Positions 28,140 through 40,370 of a stretch of 64,000 nucleotides of DNA are shown piece after piece. The translations under genes and the position numbers were made by a program. This DNA comes from Eonycteris spelaea. Taxonomy: Eukaryota; Chordata; Mammalia; Chiroptera; Pteropodidae. Each line of letters starts with the position of its first letter. Position 1 is the stretch's first letter. The notes beneath the pieces were generated by a model, which saw only the letters and a program-made list of their open reading frames with translations, had not been told where the DNA came from and did no database searches. The stretch covers positions 3,664,501 to 3,728,500 of the forward strand of contig PUFA01000014.1 in assembly GCA_003508835.1 (NCBI GenBank). The letters are read 5' to 3'.

Positions 28140-28410
28140 CTCAGGACTTTCGAGTGCTGTTCTCTTTGTTTGGAATGTCCTTCCTCCTCTGGCCACACTC
28201 CAATTTGACCTTCAGACCCCGGCTGGGCTACTGCTCCCCCAGCATCCTTCCCTAACCTTCTGAGTATTTTGCTGTGACTCCGAGACTTTTGTTATGGCCT
28301 CTTCTTTGTGTAAATCCCCTGGACCATGTCCTGTTCTCCATGGCATCTGCAGCCCCTAGCCCAGTGCCTGGCACATAGTAGGTCCTCACAGTACTTAACG
28401 AACGAAGGAG
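28140..28410 (+). repeat. L2 LINE 3' fragment
   Basis: GTTTGGAATGTCCTTCCTCC, CCCAGCATCCTTCCCTAACC and CCCAGTGCCTGGCACATAGTAGG are the L2 3' UTR landmarks in order. Confidence 0.85.
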
Positions 28411-28879
28411 AGTGAGCTTACTTTCCACATCATCAGCCACACTTGCTCCCCGCCCTCCTCAGCCCCCCGCTGGCCGGCTCAGAATCAGGGGCTCTGCAGC
28501 CCTCACCTCTGACTTCTCCCTGGACATTCTACTGAGCCCTTCACTGACGCCTTTGACGCTTAAACTGAAATACGCCATGCTTTTCTAGGACTCTGCTTCT
28601 TTTTTTCCTGACTGTCTTGTGCTCTGCTGGTTATCATCGTGGTGTGTGAGGAGCGTCTGAACATGCAGTCCGTGGGCATGCATGCCAAGATAGGGTAAGG
28701 GTGGCAGTGGGTGCTGATGAGTTAACCCATGAGGATTTGCTGGTGTCGCCTACATATCTTCCTGGCCTTTGAGGATTTAAAGATGAATAAATCAGTCCTT
28801 GCCCTCCAAGAGCCTAGCTTGAGTGTCTGGGGGACGAAGACAGAACTAATGCAAAGGGCAATTCGATAACGAATACTAA

Positions 28880-29070
28880 TAATAGTATGCAGCATCTGCT
28901 AAGTACCTACTATGTGTGGGCCTCAGTCGTCACCATCTTTCATTCGTATAACAACCTCACAGTGTGTGAATTCGTAGTATTTGTGAATTAGTAGGCTAGG
29001 AAATTAAGCTAAGTGAGCTGCCCTATATATCAAAAAGTAGAAGTTTCTAGAACCAGGATTTGAAACCGGA
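28880..29070 (-). repeat. MIR-class SINE
   Basis: TAAGTACCTACTATGTGTGGGCC, AACAACCTCACAGTGTGTGAATTCG and the AACCAGGATTTGAAACC end form an antisense MIR. Confidence 0.8.
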
Positions 29071-32000
29071 CTTTGCCAAAGAAGGACTACCACTGATTGC
29101 TTACCAAGATGTCACTTTGGGGGTGACTAATCTTAAGACTGCCTGCGTCCTTTTTCTCCCAATCCTGACCGTCTTGAGTTCTCTCTTCCTCTCTCGGATC
29201 CTCCAGCAGTAGATCTGGGGGAAACGGGGCACTTGGCAACATCCCTCAGCTCTCTGGGCTGACAAGAACACCTGTGTCTAATTTAGGGGGTGACTCAGAA
29301 GTCCCCAAGTAGGAAACACAGGCCCACGCAAGCTGTGGTCTCCTTCTCTCGCCTCATAACGCTACACCCCAACTTCCTACCCTGTTCTCTGTGACTGACA
29401 AGAAGCAAAGCCGTGGCATTGGGGACAGCTGTCTCCCTCCTAAACCTGGTGCCCAAAATACATCAGCGGGCACAAATCAGCATGCCGATTATTAAGCGAG
29501 AGGCTGACACAACACAGCTCAGGGAGCTCGGGAAGTGGTTGTGCTGTGCGTGTGTGCGTATTTTTAGTTTGCCCATATTAAGGAAAAAACCTATCTGCCA
29601 AGTTTTCACCTTCACTTTCTCAAACGAAAAGAGATCGCATGAGATGTCGGATCAGTTGGGGGGAATTGACGACCACCCCCTAGAGGGTAAGGACTAGGGA
29701 CCTCCAGTCCTTAGTCCTCAGGAGGGACCCCTCTTTACTCTTGCCAACGTGGAGTCCCCAGTGCAGGCCTCAGTGGCTATGCAACCAGAAGTTCTATTTT
29801 TCCCACCGAGTACATAAATCTACAGTCAGAAGCAGGACTTCATTTCTGGAAATATCTGGATAGAGACCCTATTTGATTAAAAATGATTCTGTTTAAAACT
29901 AATACCAGCCACGCCACCTGCAGGTCTTCGGGCAATCAGAAATCTTCGGAATCCACTCAGAATGCCACACTACGACAAAAGTCCACTATCTGAAAGGAGA
30001 AAACGTGATGTGGGGGGAGCCAGCTGGCCTGGGAGCAGAGGCCGGGGCCTGTCCTCACTTGGGGGCGATCCGTGAGCTTGGAGGAGTGGCTGTCTTCACA
30101 GGGGCTGGCCAGTGAGGCCGGCGGGCCCCTGGTCTCTTCCTGCGGCCCTCTGCTCTCTCATGAAGTGCTTCCTTTAGCAGGCACAGCCCAGAGCTCCTCT
30201 GAGGTCCTCTGTGGCATTTCTGGAATGTCCGTCTTGCCCAGTGCTGCTGTTCTCCCTCCTTAGCGTGAAGGCCAGGAAATAGAAAGGCCGGGAAATAAAG
30301 AGGCCAATTTATACTGGTTTAGGCCTCCCAGGAGCATCTCCCTGCTGACTGTTTAAGCCTGTTCGTGTCTCAGGGACAACCCGCGAATTGCCTGGCGACT
30401 GTCCAAGGGCGTGGGTGCAGAGCTGGCACCCCTCGCACGTGACTCGGGCTGGGTGCTGCCTTCTAGCCAGGGGCGCCTGCAGCTTCAGGACGCCGGGCGC
30501 CTCCCTGCTCGCTCGTGAAGCCTCGGAGCTCCCTGCTTCCCTCACCGGCACTGAGGCCCCTGAGGAGCGCAAAAGGTGGCTTCGCGGGTCAGTGCCAGGC
30601 TGGCAACGGCGACTTCCCTAATGAGAACGGTCACCAGCCTCCAGACAGCCACCTAGGGCCAACAGCGTGCTGTGGATGCCACGACTTACGCCCTTCCTCC
30701 CCAAACTCAGAAATGTAGGTGCGTCTCTCCATATTCAAAAGAGCAATATCTGCAACGTATCCGTTTGGTAGAAGATAACAGACTGTCCTAGACAACCCCT
30801 GGGGTGTCGCCTTCCCACCCCACTCCCTGTACTCTGAGAACTGGGCCCGCCCACAGCCACGCGCCGTGGGGCCTCGTCTCACGTACACTGTGGTCACCTG
30901 GGCTAAACACAGACGGATGATCCAAGCAGGGCCAGTCGGATGCTCTCGCTCGCAGTTTGGAGTCTAGATTCAGAAATGCTCGTCACCTCCTCTGCCAGGC
31001 CCTGGAATGGGAAGGCTCGTACCGCCAGCCTGGGCCAGCCACGTCGGCCGTGCGCACCGAGCGATGGATGCCGGTGCGCAGAGCGAACGATGAGCCTGTC
31101 GGATGACAAACCCCAGGGACCCTGAGGGACAGTTCTGACAGCTTCCTGTTTCTACTTCCAGCCACTCTCGAAGGCTTTTAGTGCCCCGAATGTTCCTTTA
31201 TCTTTTTGTAACAAAATGTTCTATTAGGCCTCGAATTTATGTAACATGATGACCTATTAGAATTTAAAAAAAAATTTTTTTTTTAATGGGAACGTTTTCC
31301 AGCTGCTATCTGGAGAGACAAAGACAAAAGGTCACAGCAGAGCCGGCTCTGAGTGGCCTCACTTACGTCATGAACGACAGGCCAGCGTTGACCTGGCAAG
31401 GCCAGACCCTCCAGGTGGTCTGCGGAGGCCCAGGGTGGGCGGCGTCGGCGTGCAGAGTAACCCAGGACACCTGGGCAAGGGAAAGGGGCCCTTGCACCCT
31501 GTATTCAGAGAGAGGAGAGGTACTGAGGCAGCTGATCTAGACCGTCCCAGCCACAGCCAGTGTCAGAGCAGGACAGCGAGGCCATATCACAGCCGTGGTG
31601 TTTACAAGAAAGACAGAGCCAGGCAAACTGTGGTGCTTCCCTGCCGGCTTCTAAGAGCATCCCAGTACCTCTGGGCGTCAGCTTCTCTGTCCAGGTCAAC
31701 GCCATGAGCCTGGGCTCATGCGGCCCTCGCTGGTCGCCCCTCTCCAAGCACACAGGGCTTCCCAGCACCGACGAGGCTTCCCCAAGTCAGCCTTGCTGTC
31801 TGAGACCCGGCTTCAGACTCTGAAGTAGAAGCCTTCCAGTCCCAATAACGTCCAATAACATCACCTTTCTTGCTTAAACTAGTTCGGGTGAGACTTTGAT
31901 CCCTGTGATTGAAAGAACTTTGTTCAAGTCAGAACTGCTGCTAGTGACGGGGCGAGGGTTGGGGAGCTGGATCGAGATCCAGGTCCGTCAGCCTCAGATC

Positions 32001-32116
32001 CAAGCGACTTGAGTCCAGATAAGCTATCCCCTGCTCTTCACCTCTCTCTGCCCGCCTCCTGCCGAACAGCCCCCCAGTGCCGCTACATGTCCCAAACCCC
32101 TCATTCTCAAAAAGGT
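29071..32116. other. Unassigned upstream sequence, about 3 kb
   Basis: GC-rich in places, with a raised CpG density at about 30960-31120. No exon or repeat could be supported. Confidence 0.4.
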
Positions 32117-32205
32117 ACAGCATCGGCACCCAAGGAGTGTGGTAGAAATGGAGAACCCCGTGCCCCAGACCTGCCAAATCAGAGTCTCGTTTCAACAGAT
32201 GCCGT
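32117..32205 (+). mobile_element. MER20-like hAT fragment
   Basis: CAGCATCGGCACCCAAGGAG and CCCCAGACCTGCCAAATCAGAG match the middle of the MER20 consensus known from mammals. No terminal inverted repeats are visible, so it is partial. Confidence 0.65.
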
Positions 32206-32504
32206 AGCACCTGCGGGAAGCCCCGCTCCAGTCTCTCCCGCCACATACCCGCGGTGCCAGAGCCCAGGACCGAAAAGGAAGCCCCGGTAGGCCGACGGGC
32301 CAGGTGCCCGCCCTCCCGGGCTCCGTAAAACCCAGGGTCCTCCTCGTGCTGGTCTTTGGTGGAATGGGCTGTTTCCTTCAAACCGACGGTCCAGGGAGTG
32401 GAGAGCGGGCGGTGACTGCTGAAGGGTGTGGAGCTCTGGGCAGGGGCTGGAAACGGGCTGGAATTCGAGAAGCGCGATGGACATGCAGCTCGGCTGACAC
32501 TGGC

Positions 32505-32580
32505 ATCCTGAGTCGTGCGCTTGGAAAGGGCATATTTTATGGTACGTGAATTATATCCCAATACAGCTATTTTTTAAAAA
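32505..32580 (+). mobile_element. L1 3' terminus fragment
   Basis: GGGCATATTTTATGGTACGTGAATTATATCCC followed by an A-rich end is the last part of an L1 3' UTR. Confidence 0.7.
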
Positions 32581-33939
32581 ATGGGACCGAAGTTGAGAAA
32601 GAAAAACCATAAATCTCAGTAAAATTGGGTCCAATGTTTTCTCAGGGACCCAGGAAACCCGGGAGGCCTTTGTCTTTGTTCCGCGTATCGGTGTGTCTTC
32701 GCAAAGCCGTAGGGAGGCTCAGAGGGTACCACGGGTGGGAAGTGACTTGCAAAGGAGTAAGTGAGGGTCCAAAGCCCAGGAGGCGGTGAAAAGCAGCCAT
32801 CTTGATTGACCCCCCGCTTCCTGCCCGTCTTGCCCTTAACCTCCCTGTAACTTCCTCGGACCATTCAGGGAGAAGTACGTCAATCCGGTATTTCTTTGCA
32901 GTGCCAAGCAAGCATGGCTAGCCGGATTCCGTGGGCTCCTTGTTTTAAAAAAGGATATATTTTTCAAAACCGTTAGAAGGATGAAGTTTTAGTCACAGAG
33001 AACCTAAACACCGAGAGCTGGCAGGGCGTCGCGGGGAATTCCTGGCCTTTCAGATTCCAGGTCAAGGTCCCCTCATCCAGGGACCACCTCTGACCCCCCA
33101 GGTTGACTTGTGTTCCCAGGCTCATCTGACACATGTTGAGTACTATTTATCAAATGCACAAATGTTGCTCAAGCTCAGAATTATTAGAAAAAGAACATGT
33201 AAGAGAACAAGAAAATTTGGCCTGAGGAGAGCTGCGCTCACTCATTTCTGATCCCGGGGAGCCGGGCCGCCAGCTTCTCTGGAGAACTGCACGTCCCCAT
33301 CCTTTGCTGCCAGGATACAGGAACTGATTGATGACCCGTTTCACCATGCTCGGCACTCAAAGCCCCCCAGAAAGGGCTTGCGCAGGCTTGGGCGTCCTTT
33401 GGGGGCTGGCGGTGGGAATGGTGTGCCATGTGTTAAAATCCTCTCCACCCTCACTGTTTTTATTATTAGTCTGCCTGTTAAGCAGACAGAATCCATCCAA
33501 GATCGGCCCTCCGCCGGAGTTTCTGGGTCGGGCGATAAAGCACAAACAGTCCCCTTCCTAAGACTCTCTGAAGGCTGTAATAGTTCTATGGCTGTCACTG
33601 TCCTAGTCACAGAAGGGAGCCAGGCTGACCTTCGCTTCCTCCCGTTGCGTTTTCAAGCCTCGGAGTGTCTGAAGTAGCCACGTTTGTTATGGCAGCACGT
33701 GGCGACATTGCTGTGATAAATAGTCCCTTCCCCAAAATGGTCACTGCGCCTTCTGGAACTTTCCTCTCATTGCTCTGATGAAGGAGAGGGATGGGCTTGT
33801 GGGTCCGGGGCAGGGACTGCCTGGCCGCAGGCCCGCTCCTTCTCCTTGGAAGTGGAATGAGAACAGGTTTCAGAGGCAGCCATTAAATAGCTTCCACGTC
33901 TATGATTTTTGATGGCCGCCTACTTTACCAGCGTGTGAC
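32581..33939. other. Unassigned upstream sequence
   Basis: No gene or repeat could be supported. Confidence 0.45.
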
Positions 33940-34185
33940 TAATTCTAAAGTCCTAGAAGTGGAATCAGCAAGTCAAAAAGAAATAAGCTTTTTTCAGATC
34001 TTTAATGCTATTGCCAAATTATCCTCCGAGGAGGTTGTATTAATTTAGTATACTGTAGTATAAGAGCCTAAAAATTCATAGTTCTCACCAGCATTGGGTA
34101 CCATTATTATGTTTAAAAACCTCAATTTGAAAGGTGAAAAACGGTGTTAAATTTTTTCAATCTTCATCTTTGTTTGCTTTTTGAC
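33940..34185 (-). mobile_element. HAL1/L1-type LINE fragment
   Basis: TCTTTAATGCTATTGCCAAATTATCCTCC, ATAGTTCTCACCAGCATTGGGT and a following TTTTTTC-rich block are the reversed LINE order. Confidence 0.6.
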
Positions 34186-34189
34186 CAGG

Positions 34190-34653
34190 TGTAGTAGACA
34201 GAATATGACCTCCAAAGATGTCCTTGTCTAATCCCAGAACCTGTGAATAAGTTACCTCACATGGAAAATACTGCTTTGCAGATGTGACTGAGTTTAGGGT
34301 CTTGAGATGGGAGGACTGTGTTGGATTATTCAGGCGGGCCCCAAATATAATCACAAGACTCCTTACAAGAGGGAGGCGGGAATGTGAGAGTCACAGGCTG
34401 TAGTAGGAGATGCAGTAGAGAGGGGCCATGAGCCGAGGAATACAGGTGACTTCTAGAAGGTGGAAAAGGCAAGGAAACAGATTCTCCTCTCAGAGCCTTT
34501 CAGAGGAAGCAGTCCTGCCAAGCTTGATTTTAGCTCAGTGAAACCGATTTTGGATTCCTCACCTCCGGACAAGAAGAGACAAGTATGTCTTGTTTAAAGA
34601 CACAAGTAAGTAGTTGTGGTAATTTGTTTTAGCAGCAATAGGAAACTAATACA
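34190..34653 (+). mobile_element. Solo MLT1-type MaLR LTR with 5-bp target duplication
   Basis: A 464-bp element begins TGTAGTAGACAG and ends TAATACA. Internal landmarks are TGACTGAGTTTAGGGTC, GGAGGCGGGAATGTGAGAGTC, AGAAAC/AGATTCTCC, and the terminal GCAATAGGAAACTAATACA of MLT1 LTRs. It is flanked on both sides by CCAGG (34185-34189 and 34654-34658). No internal retroviral sequence accompanies it. MaLRs belong to the old endogenous ERVL-type group and are non-autonomous. Confidence 0.9.
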
Positions 34654-34658
34654 CCAGG

Positions 34659-35420
34659 AACTAATATCCAAAGATATATAAAGAAACCCCACAGATCAAA
34701 AAGAAAAAGACAAACCATTAGAAACCAAAAGACAGATCCTTCACAGTAGGACATGTGATTGGTCATTAAGCACGTGAAAAGGTGACCAACCTCATTGGTT
34801 GTTTGGGACGCATGTGCAAATTAAAACCGCACTCACTGGAATGAGTAGTTTAAAAATCTGATAATCCCAAGTGCTGACAAAGTGTTGGGCCACATGAGGT
34901 TTTGTCCACGACCGGTGGGAGTTGGAACAGGTGCAATCACTCTGGAGATGGTCTGGCTTTTCCCACTGAAGTTGAAAACAGGTACACCCAACAAGCAGCA
35001 ATTTTATTCCTAAGTACATATCCACCAGAAAGGTTTTCTCACCAAGAGGCCTGTGTAGAATATTCATAGCAACATTATTGATAAGTGCCCCCAATCAGGA
35101 GGCAACCCCAAATTCCATCAACAGTAGAACAGATCAAAATAATGGTGGTATACTCATACAGCGGAATACTATGCAACGAGGAAAAGGGAGGGTCTACAGG
35201 GAACACAGCAACCCATGAATTCTCACGAGCAAAGCAAAGCAGACCACAAAAGAACACAGACTTTAGAGTCTATTGAGCAGGGGCATCTAGGGTTCTGATG
35301 ACATTCTTTTCCTTGGCCTGGCGATGGATGTTGACTAAGCTATGCGTTTAATTTTTGTACCCTTTTCTGTGTGTATATTATTATACTTCACAGGAAAATG
35401 TTAAAAAAGAAAACCTTGAT
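34659..35420 (+). mobile_element. L1 3' region fragment
   Basis: AACTAATATCCAAAGATATATAAAG, GGTCATTAAGCACGTGAAAAGGTG, ATTCATAGCAACATTATTGATAAG and ACTCATACAGCGGAATACTATGCAACG run in L1 order into a 3' UTR ending about 35400. Many indels; no intact ORF2. Confidence 0.85.
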
Positions 35421-36004
35421 GGATTTTTAAAAAGGTACAGTTTGTTTCAGCTCACAGTTAATTCATGATGGTTTAGTTTTGCTCAATTCGTTTTTTAGCT
35501 TAGTGTCTTAAAAATAAAATAATAGATTTCTCTAGTCACTTTGACAAAAACGCGTCCTGTCGAGTCTTTCCTTCTGCATTTTAGGAGGCTCCGTGCCACA
35601 CTCAGGAAGGTCTCTAGCACACAGGGTGCTGTTGGGTTTGTCTTTCACGTACACTCTGTAAACATGTTTATTTACACAAAGTAGCCTGTGCATAAAATTA
35701 CTGACGTTCCTTCAGAACCATCGGAGACATCGGCTCTTATTCGAGGGAACAGAAAAAAAGTCGATTGCTATTCTTTGACAAGAATACTCTGTTATATGTG
35801 TACAATAGCCCCCTGTTGGCTATTTATGATCAAACGCCTTGTAAATTTCTGCAGTAAAACGATGCGATTATAACTTTGGTAAACCAATGCTTCCTAAAAT
35901 TATTTGTCCAGGTCACCTTTTTGGGATGTAGACTATATGTTTAAAACTTACAGAATTAGTGTCTCATGGAACTCACTTTGGAAACATTGAATTAGTTCAT
36001 TCTT
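35421..36004. other. Unassigned upstream sequence
   Basis: AT-rich, no gene or repeat recognised. Confidence 0.45.
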
Positions 36005-36110
36005 CTAATTTTACAGTCAGAGAAACTGAGGCTAAGAAGTAGAAATGACTGGCCCAGGGGCACATAGTGAGTTATAGTTAGAGGTCCTGTGTACCAGGCT
36101 GCCTGGAAAT
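36005..36110 (-). repeat. MIR-class SINE
   Basis: TTTTACAGTCAGAGAAACTGAGGCTAAG, GGCCCAGGGGCACATAGTGAG and the following block are a reversed MIR core. Confidence 0.8.
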
Positions 36111-36129
36111 GAGGTATTAAATATAGCAG

Positions 36130-36345
36130 TCACCAACTCTTGAGCATTTGAATAAAAAATAGAGAGAATACTATAACAAGCATCCAGGTACCCAGCACAC
36201 AGCTTAAAAAAGAAAATATTGCACATATAGTCCAAGCCTTCTGAGAACCCCTTGTTGATCATATCCCCCTTCCTTTCCTCATGGAAATAATCACTGTGTT
36301 GAATTTGGTGCTTATTACTCCTGTGCATGGTTTTGTACTTCCACT
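36130..36345 (-). mobile_element. LINE fragment left of an inserted LTR
   Basis: GAGAATACTATAACAAGCATCCAGGTACCCAGCACACAGCTTAAAAAAG is typical of reversed L1 3' UTR. The sequence resumes after the LTR at about 36790. Confidence 0.6.
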
Positions 36346-36787
36346 GCGGCTCTAGCTAGCTAGCCCTGCCACGGCAAAGTACGACAGACTGGGAGGCTTA
36401 ACGACAGACGTTACCCTCTTACAGTTCTGGAAGCTAGAAGTTCAGGATCAAGATGGCGGCCGGGTTGATTTCTCAGTTTGTAGATAACCATCTTCTCCCT
36501 GCGTTTTCTTTTCTCTGTGCACGAGCATCCCCGGTGTCTCTTTGTCCAAATCTCCCCTTCTTATTAGGACATCAGTCAGATCAATGGCTCCCTTCTGTGC
36601 CTGCCTATGTTCTAATCTTTTCTTCTTCTAAGGACGTCAGTCATATTGGATCAGGGTTCACCATCAATACTTCATTTTAACTTAATCACCTCTTTAAAGA
36701 CTCTATCTTCAAATACAGTCTCATTCCAGGTACTGGGGTTAGGACTTGAACATATGAATTTTGGGAGTCACAGTTCAGCCCATAACA
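36346..36787 (-). mobile_element. MST/MLT1-type MaLR LTR, reversed
   Basis: The left end carries CTGCCACGGCAAAGTACGACAGACTGGG; then follow CAGTTCTGGAAGCTAGAAG, CTTAATCACCTC and GGGGTTAGGACTTGAACATATGAATTTTGGGAG, ending CCCATAACA. This is an MST/MLT1 LTR on the minus strand. Short CCAC blocks at both ends (36342-36345 and 36789-36792) may be its target duplication. Confidence 0.85.
36450..36461 (+). promoter_or_regulatory. Perfect YY1-type motif inside the MaLR LTR
   Basis: AAGATGGCGGCC matches the YY1 consensus. The corresponding LTR consensus region is AAGGTGCCGGC-like, so this copy appears to have gained the motif by substitution. Binding is unproven. Confidence 0.45.
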
Positions 36788-36789
36788 AC

Positions 36790-37000
36790 CACCGACATCC
36801 TCATTCTCCTGTAGATAGTTTTTCACATTATAAACAATGCTGCAATTAGTATTCTCATATAAAACTCTGTCATGTGTACTAGCCAAAGTTGAGTGTGCAC
36901 ACCCAGGAATGGAATTGCTGAGTTATTTGGGTTATTTATTGACTAGACCATCCTTTTCTTACTGATGCACAATGTCACATGTCAAGTTGTCAAATGTACA
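36790..37000 (-). mobile_element. LINE fragment right of the inserted LTR
   Basis: CATCCTCATTCTCCTGTAGATAG, TTCACATTATAAACAATGCTGCAATTAG and CCAGGAATGGAATTGCTGAG are the reversed LINE 3' sequence. Confidence 0.65.
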
Positions 37001-37076
37001 TGAGACTATGTCTGAGTTCACCCACTTGCGGGTCTATTTGTCTCTCAGGACCAATTCATAAAGGAGGAGCCTCTGC

Positions 37077-37411
37077 TGTGGGTTAAATCCCCCTATTCAT
37101 ATGCTGCAGCCCTTACCTCCTAGTACCTCAGAATGGGCCCTCACTTGGAAATAGGTCATACTGGGGTAGGGTGGGTCCCTGGTCTAACATGCCTGGTATC
37201 CTAAAAGGGGCAAACTTGGAACCAGCCACACAGGGAGGACGCCACGTGAAGACAAAGACAGGAGAGATGCCTGGAGCAGGTTCCCCCTCAAGCTCTGAGA
37301 AGGAACCAGCCCTGCCAACACCTTGACTGTAGATTCCCAGCTCCAGAACTATGTTTTCTAAGCCATTCCGTCTATGGCACCTGCTCACGGCAGCCCCGGG
37401 TAACTAAGATA
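37077..37411 (+). mobile_element. MLT1-type MaLR LTR
   Basis: It starts TGTGGGTTAAATCCCCCTATTCATATGCTGCAGCCC and contains GAGGACGCCACGTGAAGAC and TAGATTCCCAGCTCCAGAAC, ending near GTAACTAAGATA. I could not see a clean target duplication. Confidence 0.85.
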
Positions 37412-37719
37412 GCATCCATCCTGCTTTTCACTTTGAATCCTCCATCCCTGTCCCTCTTCATTAAGCAGTAAAAAACCCAGCAATAACATGGGATGGTGGG
37501 GTAGGACATGTGGATGCAGTCAGGACTGGCGTTGCTCAGGAATACTGCCAGCCACACCCTGTACTTTAGCCCCACAATTGACAGGAAGTTCAGAGCAATG
37601 CAATGAGCCAGGACTCCCGGGACACAAGTGAGTCCTCAACCAGCCACCGAGACGGCCTGTGTATCCTCCACAAGCTGCTGACCCTCCCGGGCTTTAGCGT
37701 CCTCAGCTATAAAATAAGA

Positions 37720-37950
37720 CTGTTCCCCAGTGATTGTCAGGGGCCGGGGACCGGAGAAGGGAGAGTTAGTGTTTAGTGGGTGTAGCGTTTTTGTTTTACA
37801 AGATGGAAAGAATCTGGAGATGGAGGGTGGTGATGGAAGCACAAGTTTTATACCTCCGACCTGCACACTTAAAAACGGTTAAGATAATAACTTTTATACG
37901 TTGTTTTTTTTTTTTTTGCCGCAATTTTAAAAATTGGAGGAAAAAATAAG
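37720..37950 (+). mobile_element. L1 3' UTR fragment
   Basis: GAATCTGGAGATGGAGGGTGGTGATGG and CGACCTGCACACTTAAAAACGG are L1 3' UTR landmarks, with a T14 run at 37904-37917. Confidence 0.7.
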
Positions 37951-38202
37951 GCTGTCAGACTTGAGATCTTGCAACTGTTCTGTGTATGACATAGCATTTT
38001 AGGTCACAGAATAAAAATATTCTGCCGCCTCCCACTCTCTGCAAGCCCGGGTGGCGAAGATGATTTCAGTTCTCCCAATTATCTGAGCCACGGATGGTTC
38101 TGTCTCACCCTCAAGATCAGGGATTCTTTTTTTTTGTTTTTTAATCTGAGCCTCTGCTGGTTTTGCAGATGGCTATCTGTGAAAATCTGCCTATCGTAAG
38201 AC

Positions 38203-38230
38203 TGTGTGTGTGTGTGGGGGGGGGGGGGGG
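38203..38230. repeat. (TG)n followed by G15
   Basis: Six TG units lead into fifteen consecutive G (38216-38230). Confidence 0.95.
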
Positions 38231-38639
38231 TGGATTGCTTGTGACAGGTGCTTCCCTGATTTCACAAGGATGCTGTCTGGCGAGTGTTACTTAGGAGGAC
38301 TGAGTCCCAAGCTCGGCCAGATTGGAACTAGAGCTCTAAAAACCCTATGTGAGTCTTCGCCAGCCCTGGACCAAAGGTCATGGAAGTCTTCAGATGCGGA
38401 GCGTCCAGTGTGTGCCTAAGGTTTCAGGACTGGACGTTGATCTGTGGTTCTCTGCCTGGCATCTGGCCTCATTAGGCCATAAAAAAAGTAGAGTTTATGG
38501 CCCTCCTGGTTGGAACAATAACTTTTATAACATCCATAGTGGCTGAGTGGTTGTCAGAGAGAGAAAGCCAACCAGCTAACCTTCTCTGCATCCCTATATT
38601 TGTCATGGGGGGGTGCCAAACATCTATGTTAGCTTTTTA

Positions 38640-38785
38640 ATCTCTCACCAACCCCATAAAGCAGGTGCTGTGAATGCCATTTTCAGATTTAGCTCAGAGA
38701 AGCTTAGAGAATCTACTAAGCTCACACAGCCAGCAGAGCCTGGTTCGAACCCAGATTTTCTGATTCCTGAACCAGCATCTTTTTC
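38640..38785 (-). repeat. MIR-class SINE
   Basis: CCCATAAAGCAGGTGCTGTGAATGCC, TAAGCTCACACAGCCAGCAGAG and TGGTTCGAACCCAGATT form a well-preserved reversed MIR. Confidence 0.88.
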
Positions 38786-40279
38786 GTTTCTTTATTTTTT
38801 TTTTCGACATTGCTTGGCCAATTTTGATGACAAGGCTACTTGTTAAAATTTTATTTCTTAGTTCAGTTAAACCCTAAGCCGATGCCTCTCGCACAGGGCT
38901 GAGTCAGACACTGTCCCTGTGTGTGCACTGCCGGACTGCACGCTCTGTGAGCACAGGACCAGATTCATCGAGGGCTGGTAAGAGGCTGGCATACGCAGGA
39001 GCTTCATAACTGTGGGTTCCAAGGACGGGCAGCCTCTGTGCTAGAACTCGGCTTGCGGCAGCTTCCTCTGATTAGTTTCTGTTCTGCCTTCTGCAGGGGG
39101 TACCGTTATGGACACTCGATGTGCCACCCCGACCCTCTCCCTCCAGGACTTGTTTCGCTAGCTGCTGGGAGTGCTGTCACCAGACAGCGTCAGCTGTCAG
39201 CCCTGTCGGGCTTTGTCTTAGCTGCACAGAGCCGCCCGGGCCTTCCTGGGGCAGCCGCCTCTGATGGGGGAGGTCTAAAGGCTGGGCCGGCTCTGTCCAA
39301 AGGGAGACTGTGAAGGTCGCTGTGGCTCCTGTGCTCCCCCTGCAGGGTCAGCGAAGCTGTCGTTGGGCCTAGCCTTCTCCCTCTGCCCGAGCACGACGGC
39401 CCCAGTGGCGCTGCTCAGTCAACTTCCCGTCCATTGCTGTGTTTGGAGTCGGCTTCCCGGGAGGCCCAGCCGGCCCCAGCGCCCACCTCCTCCGTCAGAG
39501 CCTGGAAGAGTGGCCCTGCACCCCGGAGGAACCTCTTCGCCGAGCGACACGACTGCACGATCTTGGCTTCTGCGTGTGCCTCCACACTGGGTGTCTTCTC
39601 AGGTGCTCCTGAATTCACAGTCCTGGGGGCTAGGGAGGGCGCCTGGTTTCCTGCAGCGATTCTGACACCTGGGACCTTCCGATGGACTCTGGTGGCTGTC
39701 ACTGGACGGCTTCCCGCACAGAGGGGAGCCTTGCCCACTGCTTCCCACAGGAACTAACTTAGTCAGAAAACCTAACTCGGCCTGGCTGTCTGTGCTGTGT
39801 CTCAGCTCTCGCTTTCTGAGTCTCTTCTGCCCCCAGAAGGGCGTGAGCCTATCAGGCATCTACCAGACAACTAAGTAAACGTAGTTGCCGAGGCTCTCAG
39901 GTGCTGGTGTGCCCCTGCCTTTGCGGGGTCTCTGCGTTGAGGCAGATCTGAGAGGGAAAAAGTGCCAGATCCTTTCGCTCAGAGGGCGGGAGTTACTTGA
40001 TGATTGTTTAAACTCAAGTCCGAGCGGTAGAACCTCAGTTCACTGAATTCCTTCAAGGATTTCACAGCGTTCACCTTGCGGCCCACTCTGTCCCCCGCTG
40101 AAGGGGAGGACATCACTTAGGATTCTTGGCTGCAAGTGATAGAAATAAACTTGACCTCGTTTAACAACAACAGAAGCCAGAAGGGGAATTTCTGTTAAGG
40201 TGTTTCTCCAACTGCGATCAGGAATGCTGCCAGAAGGCTTTCGGACGCGTGATCTGGGACCTCTGTCCCTGAGTTCTGC
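38786..40279. other. Unassigned upstream sequence
   Basis: No gene or repeat could be supported across about 1.5 kb. Confidence 0.45.
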
Positions 40280-40370
40280 ATCTGCGTGTCAGTGTGTGCA
40301 TGCGTGTGCACGTTCGTGTGTGCATGCATGTCATGTGTGCACAGGTGTGCTTCTGCATGTGTGTCTTTCT
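40280..40370. repeat. (TGTGCA)-rich degenerate repeat
   Basis: Alternating TGTGCATG/TGTGCA units. Purine-pyrimidine alternation would favour Z-DNA. Confidence 0.85.
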
